The notes beneath the pieces were generated by a model. The model saw only the letters and a program-made list of their open reading frames with translations, searched no databases and had not been told where the DNA came from. A stretch of DNA of 64,000 nt from Apostichopus japonicus (taxonomy: Eukaryota > Echinodermata > Holothuroidea > Aspidochirotida > Stichopodidae). How positions within the stretch are numbered: the first letter of the stretch is position 1; the number at the start of each line of letters is the position of its first letter. Where the stretch lies: NCBI RefSeq assembly GCF_037975245.1, contig NC_092572.1, positions 30,911,989 to 30,975,988 on the forward strand, in the 5' to 3' direction. Position numbers and translations under genes: made by a program. Shown piece after piece: positions 1-12,950 of the stretch.

Positions 1-2969
1 TTCGATTAATCTGTATCGCACGTTCGATTTATCGGAACCGCACTTTTGATTTATCGGTACCGCACAATCGATTTATCGGTACCGTACATTCGATTTATCG
101 GTAGTCTAAATTCGATTTATAGGTGTCGAACATTCTATTAATCGGTATCGAACATTCGATTTATCGGTACAGTACATTCGATTGATCGGTATTGTAAATT
201 CGATTTATCGGTATCGCACATTCGAATTATCGGTACCGCACATTCGAATTATCGGTACCGCACAATCGATTTATCGGTACCGCACATTCTATTTATCGGT
301 AACGCACATTCGATTTATTCGTATCGCACATCCGATCTTTCGGTACTGCACATTCGATTTATCGGTATCGCACATTCCATTTATCGGTACAGTACATTCG
401 ATTTATCGGTACCGCACATCCGATTCATCAGTACCGCACGTTCGATTTATCGGAACTTCACTTTCGATTGATCGGTACCGCATAATCGAATTATCGGTAC
501 CGCACGTTTGATTTATCACTATAACGCACATTCGATTTATCGGTATCGTACAATCGATTTATCGTTACCGCACATTCAATTTATCGGTAATACACATTCG
601 ATTTATCGGTAACGCACATTCGATTTATCGGTACTACATATTCTATTTATCGGTATCGCGCATTCGATTTATCGGTATCGCACTTTCGATTAATCGGTAT
701 CGGACGTTCGATTTATCGGTACCGCACAATCGATTTATCGGTACCGCACATTCGATTTATCGGTATCGCACATTCGATCAATCGGTATCGCACGTTCGAT
801 TTATAGGTACAGCACTTTTGATTTATCGATACCGCACTTTCGATTGATCGGTATCGCATAATCGAATTATCGGTACCGCACAATCGATTGATCAGTATAC
901 CGCACATTCGATTTATCGGTCCCGCACAATCAATTTATCGGTATTGCACATTCAATTATTGGTTATCGCACATTCGATTAATCGGTACCGATCTTTCGAA
1001 TTATCAGTACCGTATAATCGAATTATCGGTACCGCACAATCGATTTATCAGTATACCGCACATTCGATTTTTCGGTATCGTAATTTCGATTTATCGGTGC
1101 CGCACATCTATTATCGGTATAGAAATTTCGATTTATCGATACCGCACAATCGATTTATCGGTACCGCATTTGATTATCGGTATCGTAAATTCGATTTATC
1201 GGTATTGCACTTTCGACTTATCGGTACTGCACATTCAATTTATCGGTACCGTACATTCGATTAATTGCTCTCGCACAATCGATTTATCGGTACCGTACAT
1301 TCGATTTATCGGTACAGCACATTAGATTTATCGGTATCGCATATTTGATTTATCGGTACCGCACATTCGAATTATCGGTACCGCACATTCGATTTATAGG
1401 TATCGTAAATTCGATTTATCGGTCCCACACAATCGATTTATCGGTACAACACTTTCGATTTATCGGTACCGCACATTGGATTTATGGGTATTACATAATC
1501 GATTTATCGGTACCGTACATTCTATTTATCAGTCCCACACAATCGATTTATCGGTATCGCACGTTCGATTTATCGGTATCGGACGTTCGCTTTATCGGTA
1601 CCGCACATTCGATTTGTCTGTATCGCACATTCGATTTATTCGTATCGCACATCCGATCTATCGGTACCGCACATTCGATTTATCGGTATCGCACATTCGA
1701 TTTATCGGAATCGCACATTCGATTTATCGGTATCGCACATTCGACTCATCCTTACCGCACATTCGATTAATCGGTATCGCACATTCGATTAATCGGTATC
1801 GGACGTTCGCTTTATCGGTACCGCACATTCGATTTATCTGTATCGCACATTCGATATATTCGTATCGCACATCCGATCTATCGGTACCGCACATTCGATT
1901 TATCGGTATCGCACATTCGATTTATCGGTATCGCACATCCTTTTTATAGGTATCGTAAATTCGATTGATCGGTAACGCATATTCGACTTATCGGTATCGC
2001 ACAATCGATTTATCGCTTCCGCAAATTCGATTTATCGGTCCAGTAAAATCGAATTATCGGTACCGCACAATCTATTTATCGGTACCGCACAGTCGATATA
2101 TCGGTCACCCACAATCGATTCATCGGTACACCACTTTCATATATCGGTACCGCTCATTCGATCAATCTGTATCGCACGTTCGATTTATCGGAACCGCACT
2201 TTTGATTTATCGGTACCGCACAATCGATTTATCGGTACCGTACATTCGATTTATCGGTAGTCTAAATTCGATTTATAGGTGTCGAACATTCTATTAATCG
2301 GTATCGAACATTCGATTTATCGGTACAGTACATTCGATTGATCGGTATTGTAAATTCGATTTATCGGTATCGCACATTCGATTTATCTGTATCGCACATT
2401 CGAATTATCGGTACCGCACATTCGAATTATCGGTACCGCACAATCGATTTATCGGTACCGCACATTCTATTTATCGGTAACGCACATTCGATTTATTCGT
2501 ATCGCACATCCGATCTTTCGGTACTGCACATTCGATTTATCGGTATCGCACATTCCATTTATCGGTACCGCACATTCGATTTATCAGTACCGCACATACG
2601 ATTTATCGGTATCGTAAAATCTATTTATCGGTATCGCACATTCGATTTATCGGTATCAAACATTCGATTGATCGGTATCGCACATTCGATATATCGGTAC
2701 CGCACACTCGATTTATCGGTATCGCACATTCGATTGATCGGTATCGTACATTCGATTGATCGGTACAACACATTCGATCAATCGGTATCGCACGTTCGAT
2801 TTATAGGTACAGCACTTTTGATTCATCGATACCGCACTTTCGATTTATCGGTCCAGTAAAATCGAATTATCGGTACCGCACAATCTATTTATCGGTACCG
2901 CACAGTCGATATATCGGTCACCCACAATCGATTCATCGGTACACCACTTTCATATATCGGTACCGCTCA
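1..2969 (+). repeat. Higher-order repeat unit 1 (about 2,969 bp)
   Basis: The pattern of monomer variants in 1-2969 recurs almost base for base from 2970. Landmarks at 182, 713, 888, 944, 1345, 1476 and 1965 reappear exactly 2,969 bp later. Within the unit the first few hundred bases are repeated again from about 2157 (offset 2,156 bp, 98 monomers), so the unit is itself composite. The only differences I noticed by eye are single bases, for example one C/T difference at the ATATTTG/ACATTTG landmark near 1345/4314. Confidence 0.92.
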
Positions 2970-5745
2970 TTCGATTAATCTGTATCGCACGTTCGATTTA
3001 TCGGAACCGCACTTTTGATTTATCGGTACCGCACAATCGATTTATCGGTACCGTACATTCGATTTATCGGTAGTCTAAATTCGATTTATAGGTGTCGAAC
3101 ATTCTATTAATCGGTATCGAACATTCGATTTATCGGTACAGTACATTCGATTGATCGGTATTGTAAATTCGATTTATCGGTATCGCACATTCGAATTATC
3201 GGTACCGCACATTCGAATTATCGGTACCGCACAATCGATTTATCGGTACCGCACATTCTATTTATCGGTAACGCACATTCGATTTATTCGTATCGCACAT
3301 CCGATCTTTCGGTACTGCACATTCGATTTATCGGTATCGCACATTCCATTTATCGGTACAGTACATTCGATTTATCGGTACCGCACATCCGATTCATCAG
3401 TACCGCACGTTCGATTTATCGGAACTTCACTTTCGATTGATCGGTACCGCATAATCGAATTATCGGTACCGCACGTTTGATTTATCACTATAACGCACAT
3501 TCGATTTATCGGTATCGTACAATCGATTTATCGTTACCGCACATTCAATTTATCGGTAATACACATTCGATTTATCGGTAACGCACATTCGATTTATCGG
3601 TACTACATATTCTATTTATCGGTATCGCGCATTCGATTTATCGGTATCGCACTTTCGATTAATCGGTATCGGACGTTCGATTTATCGGTACCGCACAATC
3701 GATTTATCGGTACCGCACATTCGATTTATCGGTATCGCACATTCGATCAATCGGTATCGCACGTTCGATTTATAGGTACAGCACTTTTGATTTATCGATA
3801 CCGCACTTTCGATTGATCGGTATCGCATAATCGAATTATCGGTACCGCACAATCGATTGATCAGTATACCGCACATTCGATTTATCGGTCCCGCACAATC
3901 AATTTATCGGTATTGCACATTCAATTATTGGTTATCGCACATTCGATTAATCGGTACCGATCTTTCGAATTATCAGTACCGTATAATCGAATTATCGGTA
4001 CCGCACAATCGATTTATCAGTATACCGCACATTCGATTTTTCGGTATCGTAATTTCGATTTATCGGTGCCGCACATCTATTATCGGTATAGAAATTTCGA
4101 TTTATCGATACCGCACAATCGATTTATCGGTACCGCATTTGATTATCGGTATCGTAAATTCGATTTATCGGTATTGCACTTTCGACTTATCGGTACTGCA
4201 CATTCAATTTATCGGTACCGTACATTCGATTAATTGCTCTCGCACAATCGATTTATCGGTACCGTACATTCGATTTATCGGTACAGCACATTAGATTTAT
4301 CGGTATCGCACATTTGATTTATCGGTACCGCACATTCGAATTATCGGTACCGCACATTCGATTTATAGGTATCGTAAATTCGATTTATCGGTCCCACACA
4401 ATCGATTTATCGGTACAACACTTTCGATTTATCGGTACCGCACATTGGATTTATGGGTATTACATAATCGATTTATCGGTACCGTACATTCTATTTATCA
4501 GTCCCACACAATCGATTTATCGGTATCGCACGTTCGATTTATCGGTATCGGACGTTCGCTTTATCGGTACCGCACATTCGATTTGTCTGTATCGCACATT
4601 CGATTTATTCGTATCGCACATCCGATCTATCGGTACCGCACATTCGATTTATCGGTATCGCACATTCGATTTATCGGAATCGCACATTCGATTTATCGGT
4701 ATCGCACATTCGACTCATCCTTACCGCACATTCGATTAATCGGTATCGCACATTCGATTAATCGGTATCGGACGTTCGCTTTATCGGTACCGCACATTCG
4801 ATTTATCTGTATCGCACATTCGATATATTCGTATCGCACATCCGATCTATCGGTACCGCACATTCGATTTATCGGTATCGCACATTCGATTTATCGGTAT
4901 CGCACATCCTTTTTATAGGTATCGTAAATTCGATTGATCGGTAACGCATATTCGACTTATCGGTATCGCACAATCGATTTATCGCTTCCGCAAATTCGAT
5001 TTATCGGTCCAGTAAAATCGAATTATCGGTACCGCACAATCTATTTATCGGTACCGCACAGTCGATATATCGGTCACCCACAATCGATTCATCGGTACAC
5101 CACTTTCATATATCGGTACCGCTCATTCGATCAATCTGTATCGCACGTTCGATTTATCGGAACCGCACTTTTGATTTATCGGTACCGCACAATCGATTTA
5201 TCGGTACCGTACATTCGATTTATCGGTAGTCTAAATTCGATTTATAGGTGTCGAACATTCTATTAATCGGTATCGAACATTCGATTTATCGGTACAGTAC
5301 ATTCGATTGATCGGTATTGTAAATTCGATTTATCGGTATCGCACATTCGATTTATCTGTATCGCACATTCGAATTATCGGTACCGCACATTCGAATTATC
5401 GGTACCGCACAATCGATTTATCGGTACCGCACATTCTATTTATCGGTAACGCACATTCGATTTATTCGTATCGCACATCCGATCTTTCGGTACTGCACAT
5501 TCGATTTATCGGTATCGCACATTCCATTTATCGGTACCGCACATTCGATTTATCAGTACCGCACATACGATTTATCGGTATCGTAAAATCTATTTATCGG
5601 TATCGCACATTCGATTTATCGGTATCAAACATTCGATTGATCGGTATCGCACATTCGATATATCGGTACCGCACACTCGATTTATCGGTATCGCACATTC
5701 GATTGATCGGTATCGTACATTCGATTGATCGGTACAACACATTCG
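2970..5745 (+). repeat. Higher-order repeat unit 2 (copy of unit 1)
   Basis: Near-identical second copy of the 2,969-bp unit. It follows unit 1 until about 5745, where the variant order departs from unit 1 (which continues into a different monomer series at about 2776). The near identity of two copies made of otherwise diverged 22-mers shows a recent duplication of a whole block, not independent amplification of single monomers. A duplicated assembly segment is an alternative that sequence alone cannot exclude. Confidence 0.9.
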
Positions 5746-5845
5746 ATTTATCGGTATCGCACATTTGATTTATCGGTACCGCACAATCGATTGATCGGTA
5801 CCGTACATTCGATTTATCGGTACCGCACATTCGATTTATCGGTAC

Positions 5846-7100
5846 AGCACATCCGATTAGTCGGTATCGCACGTTCGATTCATCGGAACTGCACTTTCGA
5901 TTGATCGGTACCGCATAATCGAATTATCGGTACCGCACAATCGATTTATCACTAAAACGCACATTCGATTTATCGGTATCGTACAATCGATTTATCGGTA
6001 CCGCACATTCAATTTATCGTTAATACACATTTGATTTATCGGTAACGCACATTCGATTTATCGGTACTACATATTCGATTTATCGGTAACGCACATTCGA
6101 TTTATCGGTATCGCACATTCGATTACTCGGTATCGGACGTTCGATTTATCAGTACAGCACTTTTGATTTATCGGTACCGCACTTTCTATTGATCGGTATC
6201 GCATAATCGAATTATCGGTACCGCACAATCGATTTATCAGTATACCGCACATTCGATTTATCGGTCCCGCACAATCAATTTATCGGTATTGCACATTCAA
6301 TTATTGGTTATCGCACATTCGATTAATCGGTACCGATCTTTCGAATTATCGGTACCGCATAATCGAATTATCGGTACCGCACAATCGATTAATCAGTATA
6401 CCGCACATTCGATTTTTCGGTATCGTAATTTCGATTTATCGGTGCCGCACATCTATTATCGGTATAGAAATTTCGATTTATCGATACCGCACAATCGATT
6501 TATCGGTACCGCATTTGATTATCGGTATCGTAAATTCGATTTATCGGTATTGCACTTTCGACTTATCGGTACTGCACATTCAATTTATCGGTACCGTACA
6601 TTCGATTAATCGGTTTCGCACAATCGATTTATCGGTACCGTACATTCGATTTATCGGTACAGCACATTAGATTTATCGGTATCGCACATTTGATTTATCG
6701 GTACCGCACATTCGAATTATCGGTACCGTACATTCGATTTATAGGTATCGTAAATTCGATTTATCGGTCCCACACAATCGATTTATCGGTACAACACTTT
6801 CGATTTATCGGTACCGCACATTGGATTTATGGGTATTACATAATCGATTTAGCGGTACCGTACATTCTATTTATCGGTCCCACACAATCGATTTATCGGT
6901 ATCGCACGTTCGATTTATCGGTACCGCACATTCGATTAATTGGTACCGCACAATCGATTTATCGGTATCGCGAATCGATTTATCGGTCCTTCACAATCAA
7001 TTTATTGGTATCGTACATTCGATTTATCGGTAACGCACATACAATTTATCGGTACCGCAATATCGATTAATCGCTCTCGCACATTCGATTGATCGGTACC
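5846..7100 (+). repeat. Partial, more diverged third copy of the 2,969-bp higher-order unit
   Basis: Variant order matches roughly 420-1650 of unit 1 with internal deletions of whole monomers. The landmark at 451 corresponds to 5884 (offset 5,433), while those at 907 and 944 correspond to 6252 and 6289 (offset 5,345), an 88-bp or four-monomer loss between them. Base differences from units 1 and 2 are more frequent, so this copy separated earlier. It ends close to the orientation switch at 7186/7187. Confidence 0.8.
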
Positions 7101-7186
7101 GCAAATTCGATTTATCGGTCCTGCAAAATCGAATTATCGGTCCCGCACAATCGATTCATCGGTACAGCACTTTCGATTTATCGGTT

Positions 7187-9341
7187 TAGACTACCGATAA
7201 ATGGAATGTACTGTACCGATAAATCGATTGTGCGGTACCGATAAATCAAAAGTGCGGTACCGATAAATCGAACGTGTAATACCGATAAATCGAATGTGCG
7301 GTACCGATAAATGAAAGTGGTGTACCGATGAATCGAATGTGGGTGACCGATACATAGACTGTGCGGTACCGATAAATCGTTTGTGCGGTACCGATAATTC
7401 GATTGTGCAGCACCGATAAATCGAATTCGCGGAACCGATAAATCGAATGTGCGGTACCGATAAATCGAATGTGCGATACCGATTAATCGATTTGCGATAC
7501 CGATATATCGATTGTGCGGGACCTATAAATCGAATTTGCGGTACCGATCAATCGAATTTACGATACCTATGAAAAGGATGTGCGATACCGATAAATCGAA
7601 GTGCGGTACGGATAAATCGATTGTGCGGGACCGATAAATCAATTTAGCGTTACCGATATATCGAATGTGCGGTACCGAAAAATCGAATGTGCGATACCGA
7701 TTAATCCAATTGAGATACCGATAAATTGAATGAGCGGTACCGATAAATTGAATGTGTGATACCGATGTATCGAATGTGCGATACCATTAAATCGAAAGTG
7801 CGGTACCGATCAATCGAATGTTTGATACCGATTAATCGAACGTGCGATACCGATTAATCGATTGTGCGGTACCGATAAATGGAATGTGCGGTACCGATAA
7901 ATAGAATCTGCGGTACCGATAAATCGATTATGTGGGACCGATTAATGGAATTTTCGATACCGATAAATCGAATGTATGGTAACGATAAATCGAATTCGCG
8001 GAACCGATAAATCGATTGTGAGAGACCGATAAATCGAATATGCGTTACCGATATAGCGAATGTGCGGTACCGATAAATCGAATGTGCGATACCGATTAAT
8101 CGATTTGCGATACCGATATATCGATTGTGCGGGACCTATAAATCGAATTTGCGGTACCGATCAATCGAATTTACGATACCTATGAAAAGGATGTGCGATA
8201 CCGATAAATCGAAGTGCGGTACCGATAAATCGATTGTGCGGGACCGATAAATCAATTTAGCGTTACCGATATATCGAATGTGCGGTACCGAAAAATCGAA
8301 TGTGCGATACCGATTAATCCAATTGAGATACCGATAAATTGAATGAGCGGTGCCGATAAATTGAATGTGTGATACCGATGTATCGAATGTGCGATACCAT
8401 TAAATCGAAAGTGCGGTACCGATCAATCGAATGTTTGATACCGATTAATCGAACGTGCGATACCGATTAATCGATTGTGCGGTACCGATAAATGGAATGT
8501 GCGGTACCGATAAATAGAATCTGCGGTACCGATAAATCGATTGTGTGGGACCGATTAATGGAATTTTCGATACCGATAAATCGAATGTATGGTAACGATA
8601 AATCGATTGTGCGGTACCGAAAAATCAAAAGTGCGGTACCAATAAATAGAACGTGCGATACCGACTAATCGAATGTGTGGTACAGATAAATCGAAAGTGC
8701 TGTACCGTTGAATTCGATTGTGCAGGACCGATAAATCGAATTTGCGGTACCGATAAATCGAATTTACGATACCTATGAAAAGAATGTGCGATACCGATGA
8801 ATCGATTGTGTGGTACCGATAAATCGATGGTGCGGGACCGAAAAATCGAATGTGCGGTACCGATAAATCGATTGTGCGGGACCGATCAATCGAATATTCG
8901 GGACCGATATATAACGAATGTGCGGTACCGATAAATAGAATGTGCGGTACCGATAAATCGAATGTACGGTACCGATAAATCGATTGTGCGGTACCGATAA
9001 ATCAAAAGTGCGGTACCAATAAATCGAACGTGCGATACCGATTAATGGAATGTGTGGTACCGATAAATCGAAAGTGCTGTACCGATGAATCGATTGTGCG
9101 GGACCGATAATTCGAATTTGCAGTACCGATAAATCGAATTTACGATACCTATGAAAAGAAAGTGCGATACCGATAAATAGAATGTGCGGTAATGATAAAT
9201 CGATGGCGCAGGACCGATAAATGGAATGTGCGATACCGATGAATCGATTCGCGATACCGATAAATAGAATGTGCGGTATCGATAAATCGAACGTCCGATA
9301 CCGATTAATCGAATGTGCGATACCGATAAATCGAATGTGCG
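7187..9341 (-). repeat. Inverted block of the 22-bp satellite
   Basis: From 7187 the array reads as the reverse complement (TACCGATAAATCGAATGTGCGG) until 9341, where it flips back. The first ~90 bases after the left junction are the reverse complement of a segment closely matching 20-110 (same order of variants, including the rare AGACTACC/GGTAGTCT monomer), so the block is an inverted piece of the local array. The right junction (…AATGTGCG then TTATCGGTACC…) joins monomers head to head and can fold back on itself. Confidence 0.96.
7440..8590 (-). repeat. Tandem duplication of about 613 bp inside the inverted block
   Basis: The variant series starting near 7440 (including the marker CGATACCTATGAAAAGGATG at 7561) recurs near 8050 with the same marker at 8174, an offset of 613 bp. 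The two copies match closely over more than 500 bp. 613 is three bases short of 28 monomers, so small indels accompanied the duplication. Confidence 0.85.
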
Positions 9342-11469
9342 TTATCGGTACCGCACATTCGATTTATCGGTAACGCACATTCGATTTATTCTTATCGCAC
9401 ATCGGATCTATCGGTACCGCACATTCGATTTTTCGGTAACGCACATTCGATTTATTGGTACCGCACATTCGATTTTTCGGTATCGCATAATCGATTTATC
9501 GGTAAAGCACATTCGATTTATCGGTCAGGCACTATCGATTGATCGGTACCACACTTTCGATTTATCGGTACCGCTCATTCGATTTACCGGTGTCGCACAT
9601 TCCATTAACCGGTATCTTACGTTCGATTTATCGGTACCGCACTTTCGATTGATCGGTACCGCACATTCAATTAATTGGTATCGCACATTCGATTTATCGG
9701 TACTGCACTTTCGATTTATCGGTATCGCACGTTCGATTTATCGGTCCCGAACCATCGATTTATCGGTACCACACATTCTATTTATCGGTTTCGCACATTC
9801 TTTTCATAGGTATCGTAAATTCGATTTATCGGTACCGCAAATTTGACATGCACAATCGAATTATTGGTACCGCACATTCGATTTATCGGTAGCGCACATT
9901 CGATTAATCGGTATCAAACATTCGATTGATCGGTGCCGCACAATCGATTTATCGGAACCACACATTCTTTTTATCGGTATCGCACATTCGATTTATCGGT
10001 ATCGCACATTCGACTTATCGGTAGCTCACATTCGATTTATCGGTACATCACATTCGAATAATGGGTTTCGCACATTCGATATATTGGTATCGCATAATCG
10101 ATTTATCGGTACCGCACATTCGATTTATCGGTCCCGCACTATCGATTTATCGGTATCGCACATTCGATTAACAGGTATCGCACGTTCGATTTATCGGTAC
10201 CGTACATTCGATTTATCGATAGACTAAATTCGACTTGTGTCGCACATTCGGTATCGCACATTCGATTTATCGGTAACGCACTTTCGATTTATCGGTACCG
10301 CACATTCCTTTTATCGGTACCGCACTTTCGATTTATCGATACCGCACATTCGATTCATCGGTACCGCACATTCGATTTATCGGTCCAGCACAATCGATTT
10401 ATCGGTATCGCACATTCTATTAATCGGTATCGCACATTCGATTTATCGGTATCGCAAAATTCGACTTATCGGTATCACACATTCAATTTATCGGTACTGC
10501 ACCATCGACTTATCGGTAACGCACATTCGAGTTATCCGTATCGAACATTCGATTAATCGGTATCGGACGTTCGATTGATAGGTACCGCATTTTCGATTCA
10601 TTGGTATTGCACATTCGATTCATCGGTACCGCACACTCGATTTATCGGTATCGTAAAATCGATTTATCTGTATCGCACATTCGATTTATCGGTATCGCAC
10701 ATTCGACTTATCGGTAGCGCAAATTCGATTTATCGGTACATCACATTCGAATAATGGGTTTCGCAAATTCGATATATTGGTATCGCATAATCGATTTATC
10801 GGTACCGCACATTCGATTTATCGGTCCCGCACAATCGATTTATCGGTATCGCACATTCGATTAATCGGTATCGCACATTCGATTTATCGGTATCCCAAAT
10901 TCGACTTATCGGTATCACACATTCAATTTATCGGTACTACACCATCGACTTATCGGTAACGCACATTCGAGTTATCCGTACCGCAAATTCGATTTATCGG
11001 TATCGGACACTCGATTCATAGGTATCGGACGTTCGATTTATCGGTACCGCACTTTCTATTTATCGGTACCGCACATTCAATTTATCAGTACTGCACATTC
11101 GACTTATCGGTATCGCACATTCGATTTATCGGCACATCACATTCGAACAATGGGTTTCGCACATTCGATTATTCGGTATTGCACAATCGATTTATCGGTA
11201 TCGCACTTTCGATTTATTGGTACCGCACAATTGATTTATCGGTACCGCGCAATCGATTTATCGGTACCGTACATTCAATTTATAGGTATCGTAAATTCAA
11301 TTTATCGGTACCGCAAATTCGAATTATCGGTACGGCAATATCGATTAATCGGTCTCGCACATTCGATTTATCGGTATCGCACATTCGAATTATCGGTACC
11401 GCACAATCGATTTATCGGTAACGCACATTCGATTTATCGGTCCCGCACAATCGATTTATCGGTACCGCG

Positions 11470-12950
11470 CTTTCTATTTATCGGTACCGCATAATCGATT
11501 TATCGGTATCGCACATTTGATTAACCGGTACCGCAGAATCGAATTATCGGTACCGCACATTCTATTTATCGCTATCATAATTTCGATTTTTCGGAATCGC
11601 ACATTCGATTTATCGGTGTCGCACATTCGAATTATCGGTACCGCATATTCGATTTAATGGTATCGCACATTCGATTTATCGGTATCACACATTCAATTTA
11701 TCGGTACTGCACCATCGACTTATCGGTAACGCACATTCGATTTATCGGTATCGCACATTCGATTTATCGGTACTACACATTCGATTTATAGGTAAAGCTC
11801 ATTCGATTTATCGGTATCGCACATTCGATTTATCGGTATCGGACGTTCGATTTATCGGTACAGCACTATCGACTTATCGGTACCGCACTTTCTATTAATC
11901 GGTATCGCACATTCGATACATCGGTATCGCACGTTCTATTTATCGGTACAGCACTTTTGATTTATCGTTACCGCACATTCTATTAATCGGTTTCGTAAAT
12001 TCGATTTATCGGTATCGCAAATTCCATTTATCGGTATCGCACATTCGATTTATCGGTATCGCACATTCGAATTATCGGTACCGCACAATCGATTTATCGG
12101 TAACGCACAATCGATTTATCGGTAACGCACAATCGATTTATCGGTACCGCGCTTTCTATTTATCGGTACCGCATATTCGATTGATCGGTATCGCACATTT
12201 GATTAACCGGTACCGCAGAATCGAATTATCGGTACCGCACATTCTATTTATCGCTATCATAATTTCGATTTATCGGAATCGCACATTCGATTTATCGGTA
12301 TCGCACATTCGAATTATCGGTACCGCACATTCGATTTAATGGTATCGCACATTCGATTTATCGGTATCACACATTCAATTTATCGGTACTGCACCATCGA
12401 CTTATCGGTAACGCACATTCGATTTATCGGTATCGCACATTCGATTTATCGGTACTACACATTCGATTTATAGGTAAAGCTCATTCGATTTATCGGTATC
12501 GCACATTCGATTTATCGGTATCGGACGTTCGATTTATCGGTACAGCACTATCGACTTATCGGTACCGCACTTTCTATTTATCGGTATCGCACATTCGATA
12601 CATCGGTATCGCACGTTCTATTTATCGGTACAGCACTTTTGATTTATCGTTACCGCACATTCTATTAATCGGTTTCGTAAATTCGATTTATCGGTATCGC
12701 AAATTCCATTTATCGGTATCGCACATTCGATTTATCGGTATCGCACATTCGAATTATCGGTACCGCACACTCGATTTATCGGTAACGCACATTCGATTTA
12801 TCGGTCCCGCACAATCGATTTATCGGTACCGCGCTTTCTATTTATCGGTACCGCATATTCGATTTATCGGTATCGTACATTCCATTAACAGGTACCGCAG
12901 AATCGAATTATCGGTACCGCACATTCTATTTATCGCTATCATAAATTCTA
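11470..12950 (+). repeat. 682-bp higher-order repeat, about 2-3 copies
   Basis: The marker TTAACCGGTACCGCAGAATCG lies at 11521 and 12203, with a variant (TTAACAGG) at 12885. Both offsets are 682 bp, exactly 31 monomers. The order of variants between markers is the same in the first two copies with scattered single-base changes. Less regular relatives of the same series recur near 13436, 14160 and 14932. Confidence 0.85.

Larger units (their letters stand above)
1..7186 (+). repeat. 22-bp satellite array, block A (forward orientation)
   Basis: Uninterrupted head-to-tail array of a 22-bp monomer whose core reads TCGATTTATCGG followed by TACCGCACA. Neighbouring monomers differ mainly at a few fixed positions: cacatt, cacaat, cacttt and cacgtt before the TCGAT core, tatcg or taccg after it, and ttta, ttga or ttaa in the middle. 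Each monomer carries two dyads, CGATTTATCG (CGAT-N2-ATCG) and CGGTACCG, sharing a CG. The array extends beyond the left edge of the window. No gene is seen; the long plus-strand reading frames here are the 22-residue translation of three monomers. Confidence 0.98.

Noticed and set aside
713-907. Minus-strand repeat-coded frames (MCGTDKSNVRYR-type)
   Set aside because: Same artefact on the other strand; they exist only where the ttta of the monomer changed to ttga, ttca or similar and removed the TAA.
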